The translations under genes and the position numbers were made by a program. A stretch of 5,897 bases of DNA, taken from the NCBI GenBank assembly GCA_020445005.1, contig JAGRHM010000285.1, positions 1 to 5,897 on the forward strand. The letters are read 5' to 3'. Each line of letters starts with the position of its first letter. Within the stretch, counting starts at the first letter, position 1. Of this stretch, positions 1-5,897 are shown piece by piece. The notes beneath the pieces are model-generated. The model was not told the origin of the DNA and did no database searches. It saw only the letters and a program-made list of their open reading frames with translations. The DNA is from Candidatus Competibacteraceae bacterium (GTDB lineage Bacteria > Pseudomonadota > Gammaproteobacteria > Competibacterales > Competibacteraceae).

Positions 1-2
1 TC

Positions 3-1070
3 GCATTAACCGGCAGCAATGGCAAAACCACGCTCAAGGAAATGATTGCCGCCATCTTGCGAGTGCGCGGGCTGACCCTGGCGACCGAGGGCAATCTGAA
101 TAACGACATCGGTGTTCCGCTGACCCTGTTGCGTTTGCAAGGAGAACACGCTTACGCGGTGATTGAAATGGGCGCCAACCATCATGACGAAATCGCTTAC
201 CTGACCAGATTAGCCCAGCCAGATGTGGCGATTATCAATAATGCCGGCCCCTGCCATTTGGAGGGTTTTGGCGATGTCGCCGGCGTGGCGTATGGCAAGG
301 GCGAGATTTTTCAGGGACTGGGCGCAGACGGCGTAGCGATCATCAATCGTGATGATCCTTATGCGGATTATTGGGTGGGTTTGAACGCCGGGCGAAAAGT
401 CGTCGATTTTGGCCTCGATCAACCAGCGGCGGTGAGTGGACGCATTCTGGACGCGGCGACCGCGCGTTTTCAACTCACCACGCCCGCCGGTGAGATCGAG
501 ATTCATTTGCCGATACCCGGCGCACATAACATCCGTAATGCTCTGGCGGCGGCGGCGGCGGCGCTGGCGGTGGGCGCGACTCTGGATGAGGTGCGTCAGG
601 GTTTGGAAGGGTTGCAGGGTGTTGGCGGACGGATGCAGCGCTTGCGCGGCCAGTATGGCGGCGCGGTGATTCATGACGCCTACAATGCCAATCCCGCCTC
701 GCTGGCGGCGGCGTTGCAGGCGGTCGGCGCTGAACCCGGTAACAAATGGCTGGTGCTGGGCGATATGCGGGAATTAGGTCCAACAGCGGAGGCGTTGCAC
801 GCGCAATCCGGACAGGATGCTCGCGCGGCAGGATTCAAGAAAATGTATGCGCTGGGCGAGCATAGCCGGGCGGCGGTCGATGCCTTCGGTATGGGCGGAG
901 CGCATTTTACAACGGTGGAGACGCTGATCGCGGAACTGGATCGCGCGCTCCAAAATGAAGAGGAAGCGCCAGTGGTGCTGGTGAAGGGTTCACGGGGGAT
1001 GCGAATGGAACGGGTGGTCATGGCGCTGGCAGCGCCGGGTGAATACAGGGAACAGGGGGGGCACGGCTGA
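3..1070 (+). CDS. murF: UDP-MurNAc-tripeptide:D-Ala-D-Ala ligase MurF, 5'-truncated by window edge
   Basis: MurF is the cytoplasmic ATP-dependent ligase that adds D-Ala-D-Ala to UDP-MurNAc-tripeptide, the last soluble step before lipid I. The reading frame is open from base 3, upstream of the first ATG at 42, so the gene enters from the left. About 355 residues are present; E. coli MurF has about 450, so roughly the first 100 (the UDP-substrate domain) are missing. Counting from base 3, the Mur-ligase P-loop GSNGKTT is at residues 4-10, NNDIGVP at 33-39, GANHHDE at 57-63, HLEGFG at 85-90 followed by KGEIF at 99-103. That lysine is the likely carbamoylated residue. [11 protein letters not shown] is at 172-182 and DAYNANPAS at 225-233. 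The C-terminal domain has VLGDMRELG (251-259) and [10 protein letters not shown] (327-336), both typical of MurF rather than MurC, D or E. A (GCG)6 codon run at 546-563 encodes six alanines. The stop TGA shares its last base with the mraY start. Confidence 0.97.
   Translation, partial: ALTGSNGKTTLKEMIAAILRVRGLTLATEGNLNNDIGVPLTLLRLQGEHAYAVIEMGANHHDEIAYLTRLAQPDVAIINNAGPCHLEGFGDVAGVAYGKGEIFQGLGADGVAIINRDDPYADYWVGLNAGRKVVDFGLDQPAAVSGRILDAATARFQLTTPAGEIEIHLPIPGAHNIRNALAAAAAALAVGATLDEVRQGLEGLQGVGGRMQRLRGQYGGAVIHDAYNANPASLAAALQAVGAEPGNKWLVLGDMRELGPTAEALHAQSGQDARAAGFKKMYALGEHSRAAVDAFGMGGAHFTTVETLIAELDRALQNEEEAPVVLVKGSRGMRMERVVMALAAPGEYREQGGHG
1054..1061 (+). promoter_or_regulatory. Shine-Dalgarno of mraY, inside the murF 3' end
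   Basis: An A followed by seven G's lies 8 bases before the mraY ATG and can pair with the CCUCC core of 16S rRNA as AGGGGG. It supports the ATG at 1070 as the start. The same G run is in murF reading phase G_GGG_GGG, a possible slippage heptamer; see findings. Confidence 0.6.
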
Positions 1071-2155
1071 TGCTGGTCTTGCTCACCGAGTGGCTGACGG
1101 AAAATATCTATACCGGTTTCAATGTCTTTCAGTATCTGACTTTACGGGGGATTCTCGGTACTCTGACAGCGCTGTTCATTTCCCTGATCATCGGGCCGGC
1201 CATGATCCGACGCTTGAGCCGTTATCAGATCGGCCAGCACATCCGCGAGGACGGACCCAAGAGCCACTTTTCCAAGGCAGGCACGCCGACCATGGGTGGG
1301 GCGCTGATTTTGGTGGCCATCGCGGTAGCGACGTTGCTCTGGGCGGATCCGCGCAACCGCTATGTCTGGATTGTGCTGCTGACCACGCTGGCCTTCGGCG
1401 CAATTGGCTGGGCGGATGATTACAAGAAGTTAATTCTTCGCAACTCCAAAGGCTTGTCAGCGCGCACTAAATATTCCTGGCAATCCTGCGTCGGCTTGTC
1501 GGCGGCGTTGTTGCTGTATTTCACTGCGCAGACTCCGGTGGAAACCGATTTGATCGTCCCTTTTTTCAAGAGCGTGGCGGTTAATCTCAGCTGGCTGTTC
1601 ATCCCGCTGACTTACTTCGTGATCGTCGGCTCCAGTAATGCCGTCAATCTCACCGACGGTCTGGATGGCCTGGCGATTGTGCCGACCACGATGGTGGCTG
1701 GGGCGCTGGCGGTCTTTTGCTATGCCTCGGGTAACCGGATTTTCGCCGAATATCTGGGAATTCCGCATGTACCGGGCGTTGGCGAACTCATGGTGTTCTG
1801 TGGAGCGCTGGTGGGCGCCGGGTTGGGATTTCTCTGGTTCAACGCCTATCCAGCCCAAGTGTTCATGGGTGATGTTGGCGCACTGGCATTGGGCGCAGCG
1901 CTAGGCGTGGTCGCGGTGGCGGTGCGTCAGGAACTGGTGCTGTTTGTGATGGGCGGAGTGTTTGTCATGGAGACGGTGTCAGTGATCCTGCAAGTCGCCT
2001 CGTTTAAGCTCACCGGTCGACGCATCTTCCGCATGGCGCCTTTGCATCACCATTTCGAACTCGAAGGCTGGCCGGAACCCCGAGTAATCGTCCGTTTCTG
2101 GATTATCACCATTGTGTTGGTGCTGTTTGGGCTGGCAACGTTGAAGGTTCGGTAG
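1070..2155 (+). CDS. mraY: Phospho-N-acetylmuramoyl-pentapeptide transferase MraY
   Basis: MraY is an integral inner-membrane enzyme that transfers phospho-MurNAc-pentapeptide from UDP to undecaprenyl phosphate, giving lipid I. The protein is 361 residues, against 360 in E. coli, and collinear with it from the first residues (MLVLLTEWL...GFNVFQYLT) to the end (GLATLKVR). Visible family motifs are [16 protein letters not shown] (62-77), the catalytic and Mg-binding pair DD at 116-117 in [19 protein letters not shown] (190-202), FMGD with Asp268, and the HHH triad at 326-328 followed by FELEGWPE. About ten hydrophobic segments can be picked out, roughly at 24-43, 76-91, 99-114, 138-153, 170-187, 203-218, 240-257, 269-285, 289-309 and 340-357. 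This matches the ten-helix fold of the family. The start overlaps the murF stop by one base (TGATG), so translation is probably coupled. I see no truncation or missing key residue. Confidence 0.98.
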   Translation: MLVLLTEWLTENIYTGFNVFQYLTLRGILGTLTALFISLIIGPAMIRRLSRYQIGQHIREDGPKSHFSKAGTPTMGGALILVAIAVATLLWADPRNRYVWIVLLTTLAFGAIGWADDYKKLILRNSKGLSARTKYSWQSCVGLSAALLLYFTAQTPVETDLIVPFFKSVAVNLSWLFIPLTYFVIVGSSNAVNLTDGLDGLAIVPTTMVAGALAVFCYASGNRIFAEYLGIPHVPGVGELMVFCGALVGAGLGFLWFNAYPAQVFMGDVGALALGAALGVVAVAVRQELVLFVMGGVFVMETVSVILQVASFKLTGRRIFRMAPLHHHFELEGWPEPRVIVRFWIITIVLVLFGLATLKVR

Positions 2156-2160
2156 AGTAC

Positions 2161-3501
2161 ATGTTGCAACTGGACGGAATGACCCTGGTAGTGGGACTTG
2201 GCAAGAGCGGCTTGTCAGGCGCGCGGGCGCTGCATGCGCTAGGCGCAGCCTTCGCCGTGGTCGACAGCCGGGTCGATCCTCCGGGGTTAGCGGCTTTTCA
2301 GGCGCAGTTTCCGGAGATTCCCTGTCATCTTGGCGACTTCAATCCAGCATGGTTTAACCGTGCAACGCGGTTGCTGGTCAGCCCTGGCGTTGCAGTAAAA
2401 ACGCCCGTGATCGCCGAGGCGGCGGCGCGCGGCGTACCCGTTTGGGGCGACATTGAATTGCTGGCGCGTCTGACCGATACGCCTATCGCGGCTATCACTG
2501 GCTCTAATGGTAAAAGCACCGTTACCACGTTGCTGGGATCAATGGCCGAGCGCGCCGGGGTTCGAGCGGCGGTGGGCGGCAATCTCGGCATGCCGGCGCT
2601 GGACTTATGGCTGGAGGCCGACCGACCCGAGTTGTACGTGCTGGAACTGTCCAGCTTTCAGCTTGAAACAACTCATAGCCTGAATGCGCGCGTGGCGACG
2701 GTGCTAAACATCAGTCCCGATCATTTGGACCGTTACGACAGCATGGAGGATTACATCGCCGCCAAACAGCGAATTTTTCGAGGACATGGCGCAATGGTGG
2801 TGAATGCCGACGATCCGGTCGTCATGGCGATGGTTACGCCGGATCGAGAGATCGTGCGCTTCACGTTGGAAGAACCGGATGAGGGCGGCTTTGGTCTGCG
2901 CCGGGCGAGCGGCGAGACCTGGCTGGCCTACGGCCAGGAACCCTGGATTGAAGCGTCGGCGTTAAAAATCAGTGGCGACCATAACCTGGCTAACGCCCTG
3001 GCGGCCCTGGCGATGGGTCACGCACTCGGTTTGCAGCGGGGAGGAATGCTCGCGGCGTTGCGGGAATTCACGGGTCTAGCACATCGCACGACGTTGGTGC
3101 GGGAGCGTAACAGGGTGCGCTGGTTTAACGATTCCAAAGGCACCAATGTCGGCGCAACAGTAGCCGCGGTGCGCGGTCTGCCGGGCCAGGTGGTGCTCAT
3201 CGCTGGCGGCGAAGGCAAGAATCAGGATTTTACGCCATTACGCGCGGCGCTGACTGGCAAAGCACGCGCCGTCGTGCTCATCGGTCGGGATGCGCCGCTG
3301 ATCGCGGCCGCTTTGGGCGACAGTGTTCCAATCCATCCCGCCACCAATATGGAGGAGGCAGTAGCGCAGGCGGCGGAATTAGCGCAACCCGGCGATAGTG
3401 TGTTGCTTTCCCCCGCTTGCGCCAGTTTCGACATGTTTAACGGTTACGAGGAACGCGGCGCAGTGTTCGCCGGAGCTGTCAGGAGGCTTGCGCCATGTTG
3501 A
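2161..3501 (+). CDS. murD: UDP-MurNAc-L-alanine:D-glutamate ligase MurD
   Basis: MurD is the cytoplasmic ligase that adds D-Glu to UDP-MurNAc-L-Ala using ATP. The protein is 446 residues; E. coli MurD has 438. Domain 1 (about 1-100) has the Rossmann-like VVGLGKSGLSG (10-20) that binds the UDP part. Domain 2 (about 105-305) has the P-loop GSNGKST (114-120), ELSSFQLE (162-169), NISPDHLDRY (183-192) with the conserved His188, and AAKQRIF with Lys202, the likely carbamoylated lysine. Domain 3 has WFNDSKGTNVGAT (321-333), GGEGKNQDF (349-357) and SPACASFDMFNGYEERG (417-433); the SKGTN and SPACASFD blocks are MurD signatures. The ATG at 2161 is 5 bases after the mraY stop and gives an N-terminus matching the family. 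A second ATG at 2179 (Met7) would start just before the Rossmann strand and is less likely. The ribosome site is weak: GAAGG at 2143-2147 is 13 bases away, so coupling with mraY may help. Confidence 0.98.
   Translation: MLQLDGMTLVVGLGKSGLSGARALHALGAAFAVVDSRVDPPGLAAFQAQFPEIPCHLGDFNPAWFNRATRLLVSPGVAVKTPVIAEAAARGVPVWGDIELLARLTDTPIAAITGSNGKSTVTTLLGSMAERAGVRAAVGGNLGMPALDLWLEADRPELYVLELSSFQLETTHSLNARVATVLNISPDHLDRYDSMEDYIAAKQRIFRGHGAMVVNADDPVVMAMVTPDREIVRFTLEEPDEGGFGLRRASGETWLAYGQEPWIEASALKISGDHNLANALAALAMGHALGLQRGGMLAALREFTGLAHRTTLVRERNRVRWFNDSKGTNVGATVAAVRGLPGQVVLIAGGEGKNQDFTPLRAALTGKARAVVLIGRDAPLIAAALGDSVPIHPATNMEEAVAQAAELAQPGDSVLLSPACASFDMFNGYEERGAVFAGAVRRLAPC
3481..3486 (+). promoter_or_regulatory. 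Shine-Dalgarno AGGAGG of ftsW, inside murD
   Basis: AGGAGG is the strongest ribosome binding site in the window, 8 bases before the ftsW ATG at 3495. In the murD frame it is two AGG arginine codons, while most arginines here use CGN codons. It fixes the ftsW start and gives a 7-base overlap with murD. Confidence 0.85.
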
Positions 3502-4691
3502 ATGTTGCTACGGTCTTGCATCGCGATAAAACGCCCCAGGCTGGCGAGAGCCGGGCTGCATTACCGTTTCCCGATCCGTGGATTTTGATGGCGGCTTTAC
3601 TGCTACTGGCGCTGGGGCTCTTGATGGTGACCTCGGCGTCCATGCCGATCGCTTACCGTGAAACCGGCCAGCCTTTCTATTTCCTGATTCGGCAGGGCGC
3701 TTTTGTCCTGATTGGCCTGTTCGCCGCGCGAGTGATTTTCCAGATTCCCCTGGCGCGTTGGCGGCAGGCTAGTCCGCTGTTACTGATCACCGCTATGGGC
3801 TTGCTGGTATTGGTGCTAATACCCGGAATTGGCACGGAGGTGAACGGCAGTCTACGGTGGATTCGCATCGGTCCAATCAATATCCAGGTATCGGAAATCG
3901 CCAAGCTGTTCACACTGATTTACGTGGCCGACTACCTTAAACGACATGGCGAAGAATTACGGACGGCCGATTTCCGGGTTTCGGCGCTAGCGCTCCTGCG
4001 ACCCATGGCGGTGCTGGCGGTGTTGGCGGTATTGCTGCTGCTCGAACCGGATTTCGGCAGCGTGGTGGTGTTGATGGCGACCGCGATGGGCATGGTGTTC
4101 CTGGCGGGCGTTAACCTCTGGCAATTTGGGACGCTGCTGGTTGGCACTTCGGCGGTGATGACGCTGCTGCTTTGGTCCTCTCCTTACCGGCGGGCGCGGC
4201 TAGCCAGTTTTCTCGATCCGTGGGCCGATCCCTTCTCCAGTGGTTTCCAATTAACCCAATCCCTGATTGCGATCGGGCGCGGCGAACTGTTCGGGGTTGG
4301 GCTGGGCGAAAGTGTACAGAAACTGTTTTATCTTCCGGAAGCGTATACCGATTTTGTATTGGCTGTGTTGGCCGAGGAGCTGGGTCTGGCCGGCATTCTG
4401 ACCATTATTGCCTTGTTCGCGATCGTGGTCTGGCGGGCGTTTCATATTGGCCAACGGGCGGAACGACTAGGGAAAAAGTTCTCGGCCTGGCTGGCCTATG
4501 GCGTGGGTCTCTGGTTCGGTATCCAGGCTCTGTTCAATATGGGGGTGAACATGGGCGTTTTACCGACCAAGGGCTTGACGTTGCCGTTGATCAGTTATGG
4601 CGGCAGCAGCGTCGTGGTGATGTGCATGGCGCTGGCGTTTTTACTACGTATCGATGTGGAAATCCGGACCGGTAAGGGGCTTGGAGAATGA
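3495..4691 (+). CDS. ftsW: Septal peptidoglycan glycosyltransferase FtsW (SEDS family)
   Basis: FtsW is a polytopic inner-membrane protein of the SEDS family that, with its partner transpeptidase FtsI (PBP3), polymerises lipid II at the division septum. The protein is 398 residues with a cytoplasmic N-terminal tail of about 27 residues and about ten hydrophobic segments. The first spans about 28-48 and contains the typical LGLLMVTSAS. Family motifs are GTEVNGSLRWI (113-123), QVSEIAKL (131-138), LEPDFGS (183-189), the large extracytoplasmic loop block DPWADPFSSGFQLTQSLIAIGRGE (241-264), PEAYTDFVLAVLAEELG (281-297) and PTKGLTLPLISYGGSS (357-372). Asp286 in YTDF aligns with the proposed catalytic Asp of SEDS polymerases. 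One oddity is QVSE where many SEDS proteins have QPSE. Position between murD and murG is the standard place for FtsW and argues against RodA. The start is set by AGGAGG, and the end overlaps murG. Confidence 0.97.
   Translation: MLNVATVLHRDKTPQAGESRAALPFPDPWILMAALLLLALGLLMVTSASMPIAYRETGQPFYFLIRQGAFVLIGLFAARVIFQIPLARWRQASPLLLITAMGLLVLVLIPGIGTEVNGSLRWIRIGPINIQVSEIAKLFTLIYVADYLKRHGEELRTADFRVSALALLRPMAVLAVLAVLLLLEPDFGSVVVLMATAMGMVFLAGVNLWQFGTLLVGTSAVMTLLLWSSPYRRARLASFLDPWADPFSSGFQLTQSLIAIGRGELFGVGLGESVQKLFYLPEAYTDFVLAVLAEELGLAGILTIIALFAIVVWRAFHIGQRAERLGKKFSAWLAYGVGLWFGIQALFNMGVNMGVLPTKGLTLPLISYGGSSVVVMCMALAFLLRIDVEIRTGKGLGE
4674..4679 (+). promoter_or_regulatory. Probable Shine-Dalgarno of murG, inside ftsW
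   Basis: AAGGGG lies 8 bases before the murG ATG at 4688. A second purine patch, GGAG at 4683-4686, is only 1 base from the start and is too close to act. The site and the ATGA overlap support the ATG at 4688. Confidence 0.55.
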
Positions 4692-5764
4692 ACTCACCTT
4701 CGGTGCTAATCATGGCCGGTGGTACGGGAGGGCATGTGTTCCCGGCGCTGGCGGTGGCCGAGCGGTTGCGGATGCATGGCGCGATGGTGACCTGGATGGG
4801 CGCTCGCCGTGGCCTGGAGGCGACCCTGGTCCCAAAAGCTGGCATTCCTATGGAATGGATTGAAGTCGCCGGCATGCGCGGCAAGGGACTGCGTCAGCGT
4901 TTATTAATGCCTGTCATGTTAAGCCGGGCGTTGTGGCAGGCCAATACAATCCTGCGCCGTCTGCGACCCACTGTAGTACTGGGCATGGGCGGGTTTGCCA
5001 GCGGTCCCGGCGGAATGATGGCGCGGCTCCTGGGAATTCCATTAATAGTGCATGAACAGAATGCTATTGCCGGTTTGACGAATCGCTGGCTGGCGCGCAT
5101 GGCTGGCAAGGTGTTCGAGGCGTTCCCAGGGACATTTCCAGCGGTGCGGCATGCGGTGGCCGTAGGTAATCCGGTGCGTGAGTCGATTGCCAGACTTCCA
5201 AAGCCGGCAGAGCGATTCGCGGGTCGAGAAGGTCGGCGACGCTTGCTGGTGCTGGGGGGCAGCCAGGGCGCATTGGCGTTGAATCAGCTTGTGCCACAAG
5301 CTCTGGCGCTGTTAGGAGCAGACGAACGGCCGGAAGTATGGCATCAGGCGGGCGGCCGGTTGCATGAAGCAGCCGAGATTGCGTACCGGGAGACTGGAAT
5401 AAAGGTTCGATTGACGCCGTTTATCGAAAACATGGCCGAGGCTTATGGCTGGGCGGATTTGGCGCTGTGCCGGGCCGGAGCGCTAACGATCGCCGAACTG
5501 GCGGCGACCGGCGTTGGCGCAGTGTTAGTACCGTTCCCCTTCGCAGTGGACGACCATCAAACCGCGAACGCCGAGTTTCTAGAGCGGGATGGCGCGGCTC
5601 TGGTCATTCAGCAGACGGAATTGACGGCGGAACGCCTGGCGGCGTTGCTACGGGAATTATTAAGTGACTGTGATCGATTGTTACGGATGGCCGAAGCCGC
5701 GCGGCGCCTGGCCAAAGTAGACGCTGATGAGCAGGTGGCGCTGGCTTGTCTAGAGCAACGCTAA
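4688..5764 (+). CDS. murG: UDP-GlcNAc:lipid I GlcNAc transferase MurG
   Basis: MurG is the peripheral inner-membrane glycosyltransferase (GT-B fold, family GT28) that adds GlcNAc from UDP-GlcNAc to lipid I, making lipid II on the cytoplasmic face. The protein is 358 residues; E. coli MurG has 355. The N-terminal acceptor domain has the glycine loop GGTGGHVFPALAVA (11-24) with His16, a second glycine loop GMGGFASGPGG (99-109) and HEQNAIAGLTN (122-132). The basic and hydrophobic stretch at about 63-94 fits the membrane-contact patch. The C-terminal donor domain has the third loop LGGSQGALALNQ (189-200), CRAGALTIAEL (261-271) with Glu270 near the expected nucleotide-sugar contact, and VPFPFAVDDHQTANA (281-295). 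It starts inside ftsW with an ATGA overlap, suggesting translational coupling. The gene looks intact. Confidence 0.98.
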   Translation: MNSPSVLIMAGGTGGHVFPALAVAERLRMHGAMVTWMGARRGLEATLVPKAGIPMEWIEVAGMRGKGLRQRLLMPVMLSRALWQANTILRRLRPTVVLGMGGFASGPGGMMARLLGIPLIVHEQNAIAGLTNRWLARMAGKVFEAFPGTFPAVRHAVAVGNPVRESIARLPKPAERFAGREGRRRLLVLGGSQGALALNQLVPQALALLGADERPEVWHQAGGRLHEAAEIAYRETGIKVRLTPFIENMAEAYGWADLALCRAGALTIAELAATGVGAVLVPFPFAVDDHQTANAEFLERDGAALVIQQTELTAERLAALLRELLSDCDRLLRMAEAARRLAKVDADEQVALACLEQR

Positions 5765-5776
5765 TCAATAAACGAA

Positions 5777-5806
5777 GGTGGATTGCGCTGCGCTGATCCA
5801 CCCTGC
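5777..5806 (-). repeat. REP-like imperfect palindrome with GCAG head
   Basis: The arms GGTGGAT (5777-5783) and ATCCACC (5796-5802) are perfect inverted complements. The 12 bases between them can extend the hairpin: a T-G wobble (5784/5795), then GCG (5785-5787) with CGC (5791-5793), leaving a CTG loop and one bulged T at 5794. On the minus strand the palindrome is preceded by GCAG (5806-5803). This resembles the GTAG-type head next to REP sequences moved by RAYT transposases, hence the minus-strand call. Similar GGTGGAT...ATCCACC repeats are common between genes in many proteobacteria, from general recall. There is no T-run after it, so it is a poor rho-independent terminator. It may still affect mRNA stability between murG and murC. 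Confidence 0.6.
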
Positions 5807-5810
5807 AAAA

Positions 5811-5826
5811 CTGACTACTGACTACT
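5811..5826 (+). repeat. Short tandem repeat, 7-base unit
   Basis: CTGACTA occurs twice back to back (5811-5817, 5818-5824), followed by CT. It lies just after the palindrome and just before murC, and may be a minor slippage duplication. No function can be assigned. Confidence 0.7.
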
Positions 5827-5832
5827 TCATTC

Positions 5833-5897
5833 ATGGACAAACTGGCACTAGCCACTATCCCGGAAGCCTGGCGCGACATGCGCCGGATTCGCCATGT
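5833..5897 (+). CDS. murC: UDP-MurNAc:L-alanine ligase MurC, N-terminal fragment cut by window edge
   Basis: MurC is the cytoplasmic ATP-dependent ligase that adds L-Ala to UDP-MurNAc, the first amino-acid step of the stem peptide. Only 21 full codons and two bases of the next are present: MDKLALATIPEAWRDMRRIRH, then GT- (Val). The end matches the MRR(V/I)RHIHFVG segment that leads into the UDP-binding Rossmann loop of gammaproteobacterial MurC, at about the same distance from the start as in E. coli. The place right after murG is the canonical one. The ATG at 5833 is the only standard start in the open frame, since an in-frame TGA lies at 5812-5814. No Shine-Dalgarno sequence is visible before it. 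The identification rests on a short segment plus gene order. Confidence 0.88.
   Translation, partial: MDKLALATIPEAWRDMRRIRH

Larger units (their letters stand above)
5765..5832 (+). other. murG-murC intergenic spacer
   Basis: These 68 bases are the only real gap between genes in the window. They hold an AT-rich start, an imperfect palindrome at 5777-5802, a two-copy 7-base tandem repeat at 5811-5824 and a pyrimidine-rich stretch next to the murC ATG. I see no convincing promoter or intrinsic terminator. Confidence 0.8.

Noticed and set aside
546..563. (GCG)6 trinucleotide run in murF as a phase-variable repeat
   Set aside because: It encodes an Ala-rich helix start that is also Ala-rich in other MurF proteins, and changes of whole units would keep the frame.
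210..1021. Minus-strand open frames inside murF
   Set aside because: Their translations are rich in Arg, Pro, Ala and Ser and match no family I know; they mirror murF codon bias.
1457..1858. Minus-strand open frame of 133 codons inside mraY
   Set aside because: It is fully inside a strongly conserved gene, has low-complexity Arg/Gln/His composition and no recognisable motif. Long antisense frames are expected in GC-rich coding DNA.
2179..2181. Alternative murD start at Met7
   Set aside because: The ATG at 2161 gives an N-terminal length before the VVGLG strand matching E. coli MurD and fits the tight spacing after mraY.
4172..4675. Second + frame of 167 codons within ftsW
   Set aside because: It is out of frame with FtsW, whose motifs continue unbroken through the same bases, and its translation has no domain pattern.
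5777..5810. Palindrome after murG read as an intrinsic terminator
   Set aside because: The hairpin is followed by CTGCAAAA rather than a T-run on the + strand, and murC continues the operon right after it.
5818..5820. Upstream CTG as a murC start
   Set aside because: CTG starts are rare, it has no ribosome site either, and the ATG at 5833 already gives an N-terminus of normal length.

Overview
The window is a piece of the dcw (division and cell wall) cluster of a bacterium, most likely a gammaproteobacterium. It carries, all on the + strand and in the canonical order, murF (5' end cut off by the window), mraY, murD, ftsW, murG and the first codons of murC. The gene order, the near residue-for-residue collinearity of MraY with the 360-residue E. 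coli enzyme, and a MurC N-terminus ending in the RRIRH motif all point to Gammaproteobacteria. The DNA is GC-rich, with many GCG, CTG and GGC codons. I cannot name a genus. The REP-like palindrome between murG and murC resembles repeats I associate with environmental gammaproteobacteria, but that is only a weak hint.

Layout: bases 3-1070 are murF without about its first 100 codons. Bases 1070-2155 are mraY, which shares one base with murF. Bases 2161-3501 are murD, after a 5-base gap. Bases 3495-4691 are ftsW, overlapping murD by 7 bases. Bases 4688-5764 are murG, overlapping ftsW by 4 bases (ATGA). A 68-base gap follows, with an imperfect palindrome, a short tandem repeat and no clear ribosome binding site. 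murC starts at 5833 and runs out of the window at 5897. No other region lacks a gene.

Together the genes make and use lipid II. MurC and MurD, with MurE outside the window, add amino acids to UDP-MurNAc, and MurF adds D-Ala-D-Ala. MraY moves the phospho-MurNAc-pentapeptide to undecaprenyl phosphate (lipid I), MurG adds GlcNAc (lipid II), and FtsW polymerises lipid II at the septum. The tight junctions from murF to murG suggest one polycistronic mRNA with translational coupling. The murG-murC junction is the one loose joint.

I found no previously undescribed system. The window is a conserved housekeeping locus with intact-looking genes. The points worth a second look are small: the REP-like element inside the operon, an all-G heptamer in slippage phase at the end of murF that would join MurF to MraY in frame, the lack of a Shine-Dalgarno sequence at murC, and a QPSE-to-QVSE change in FtsW.
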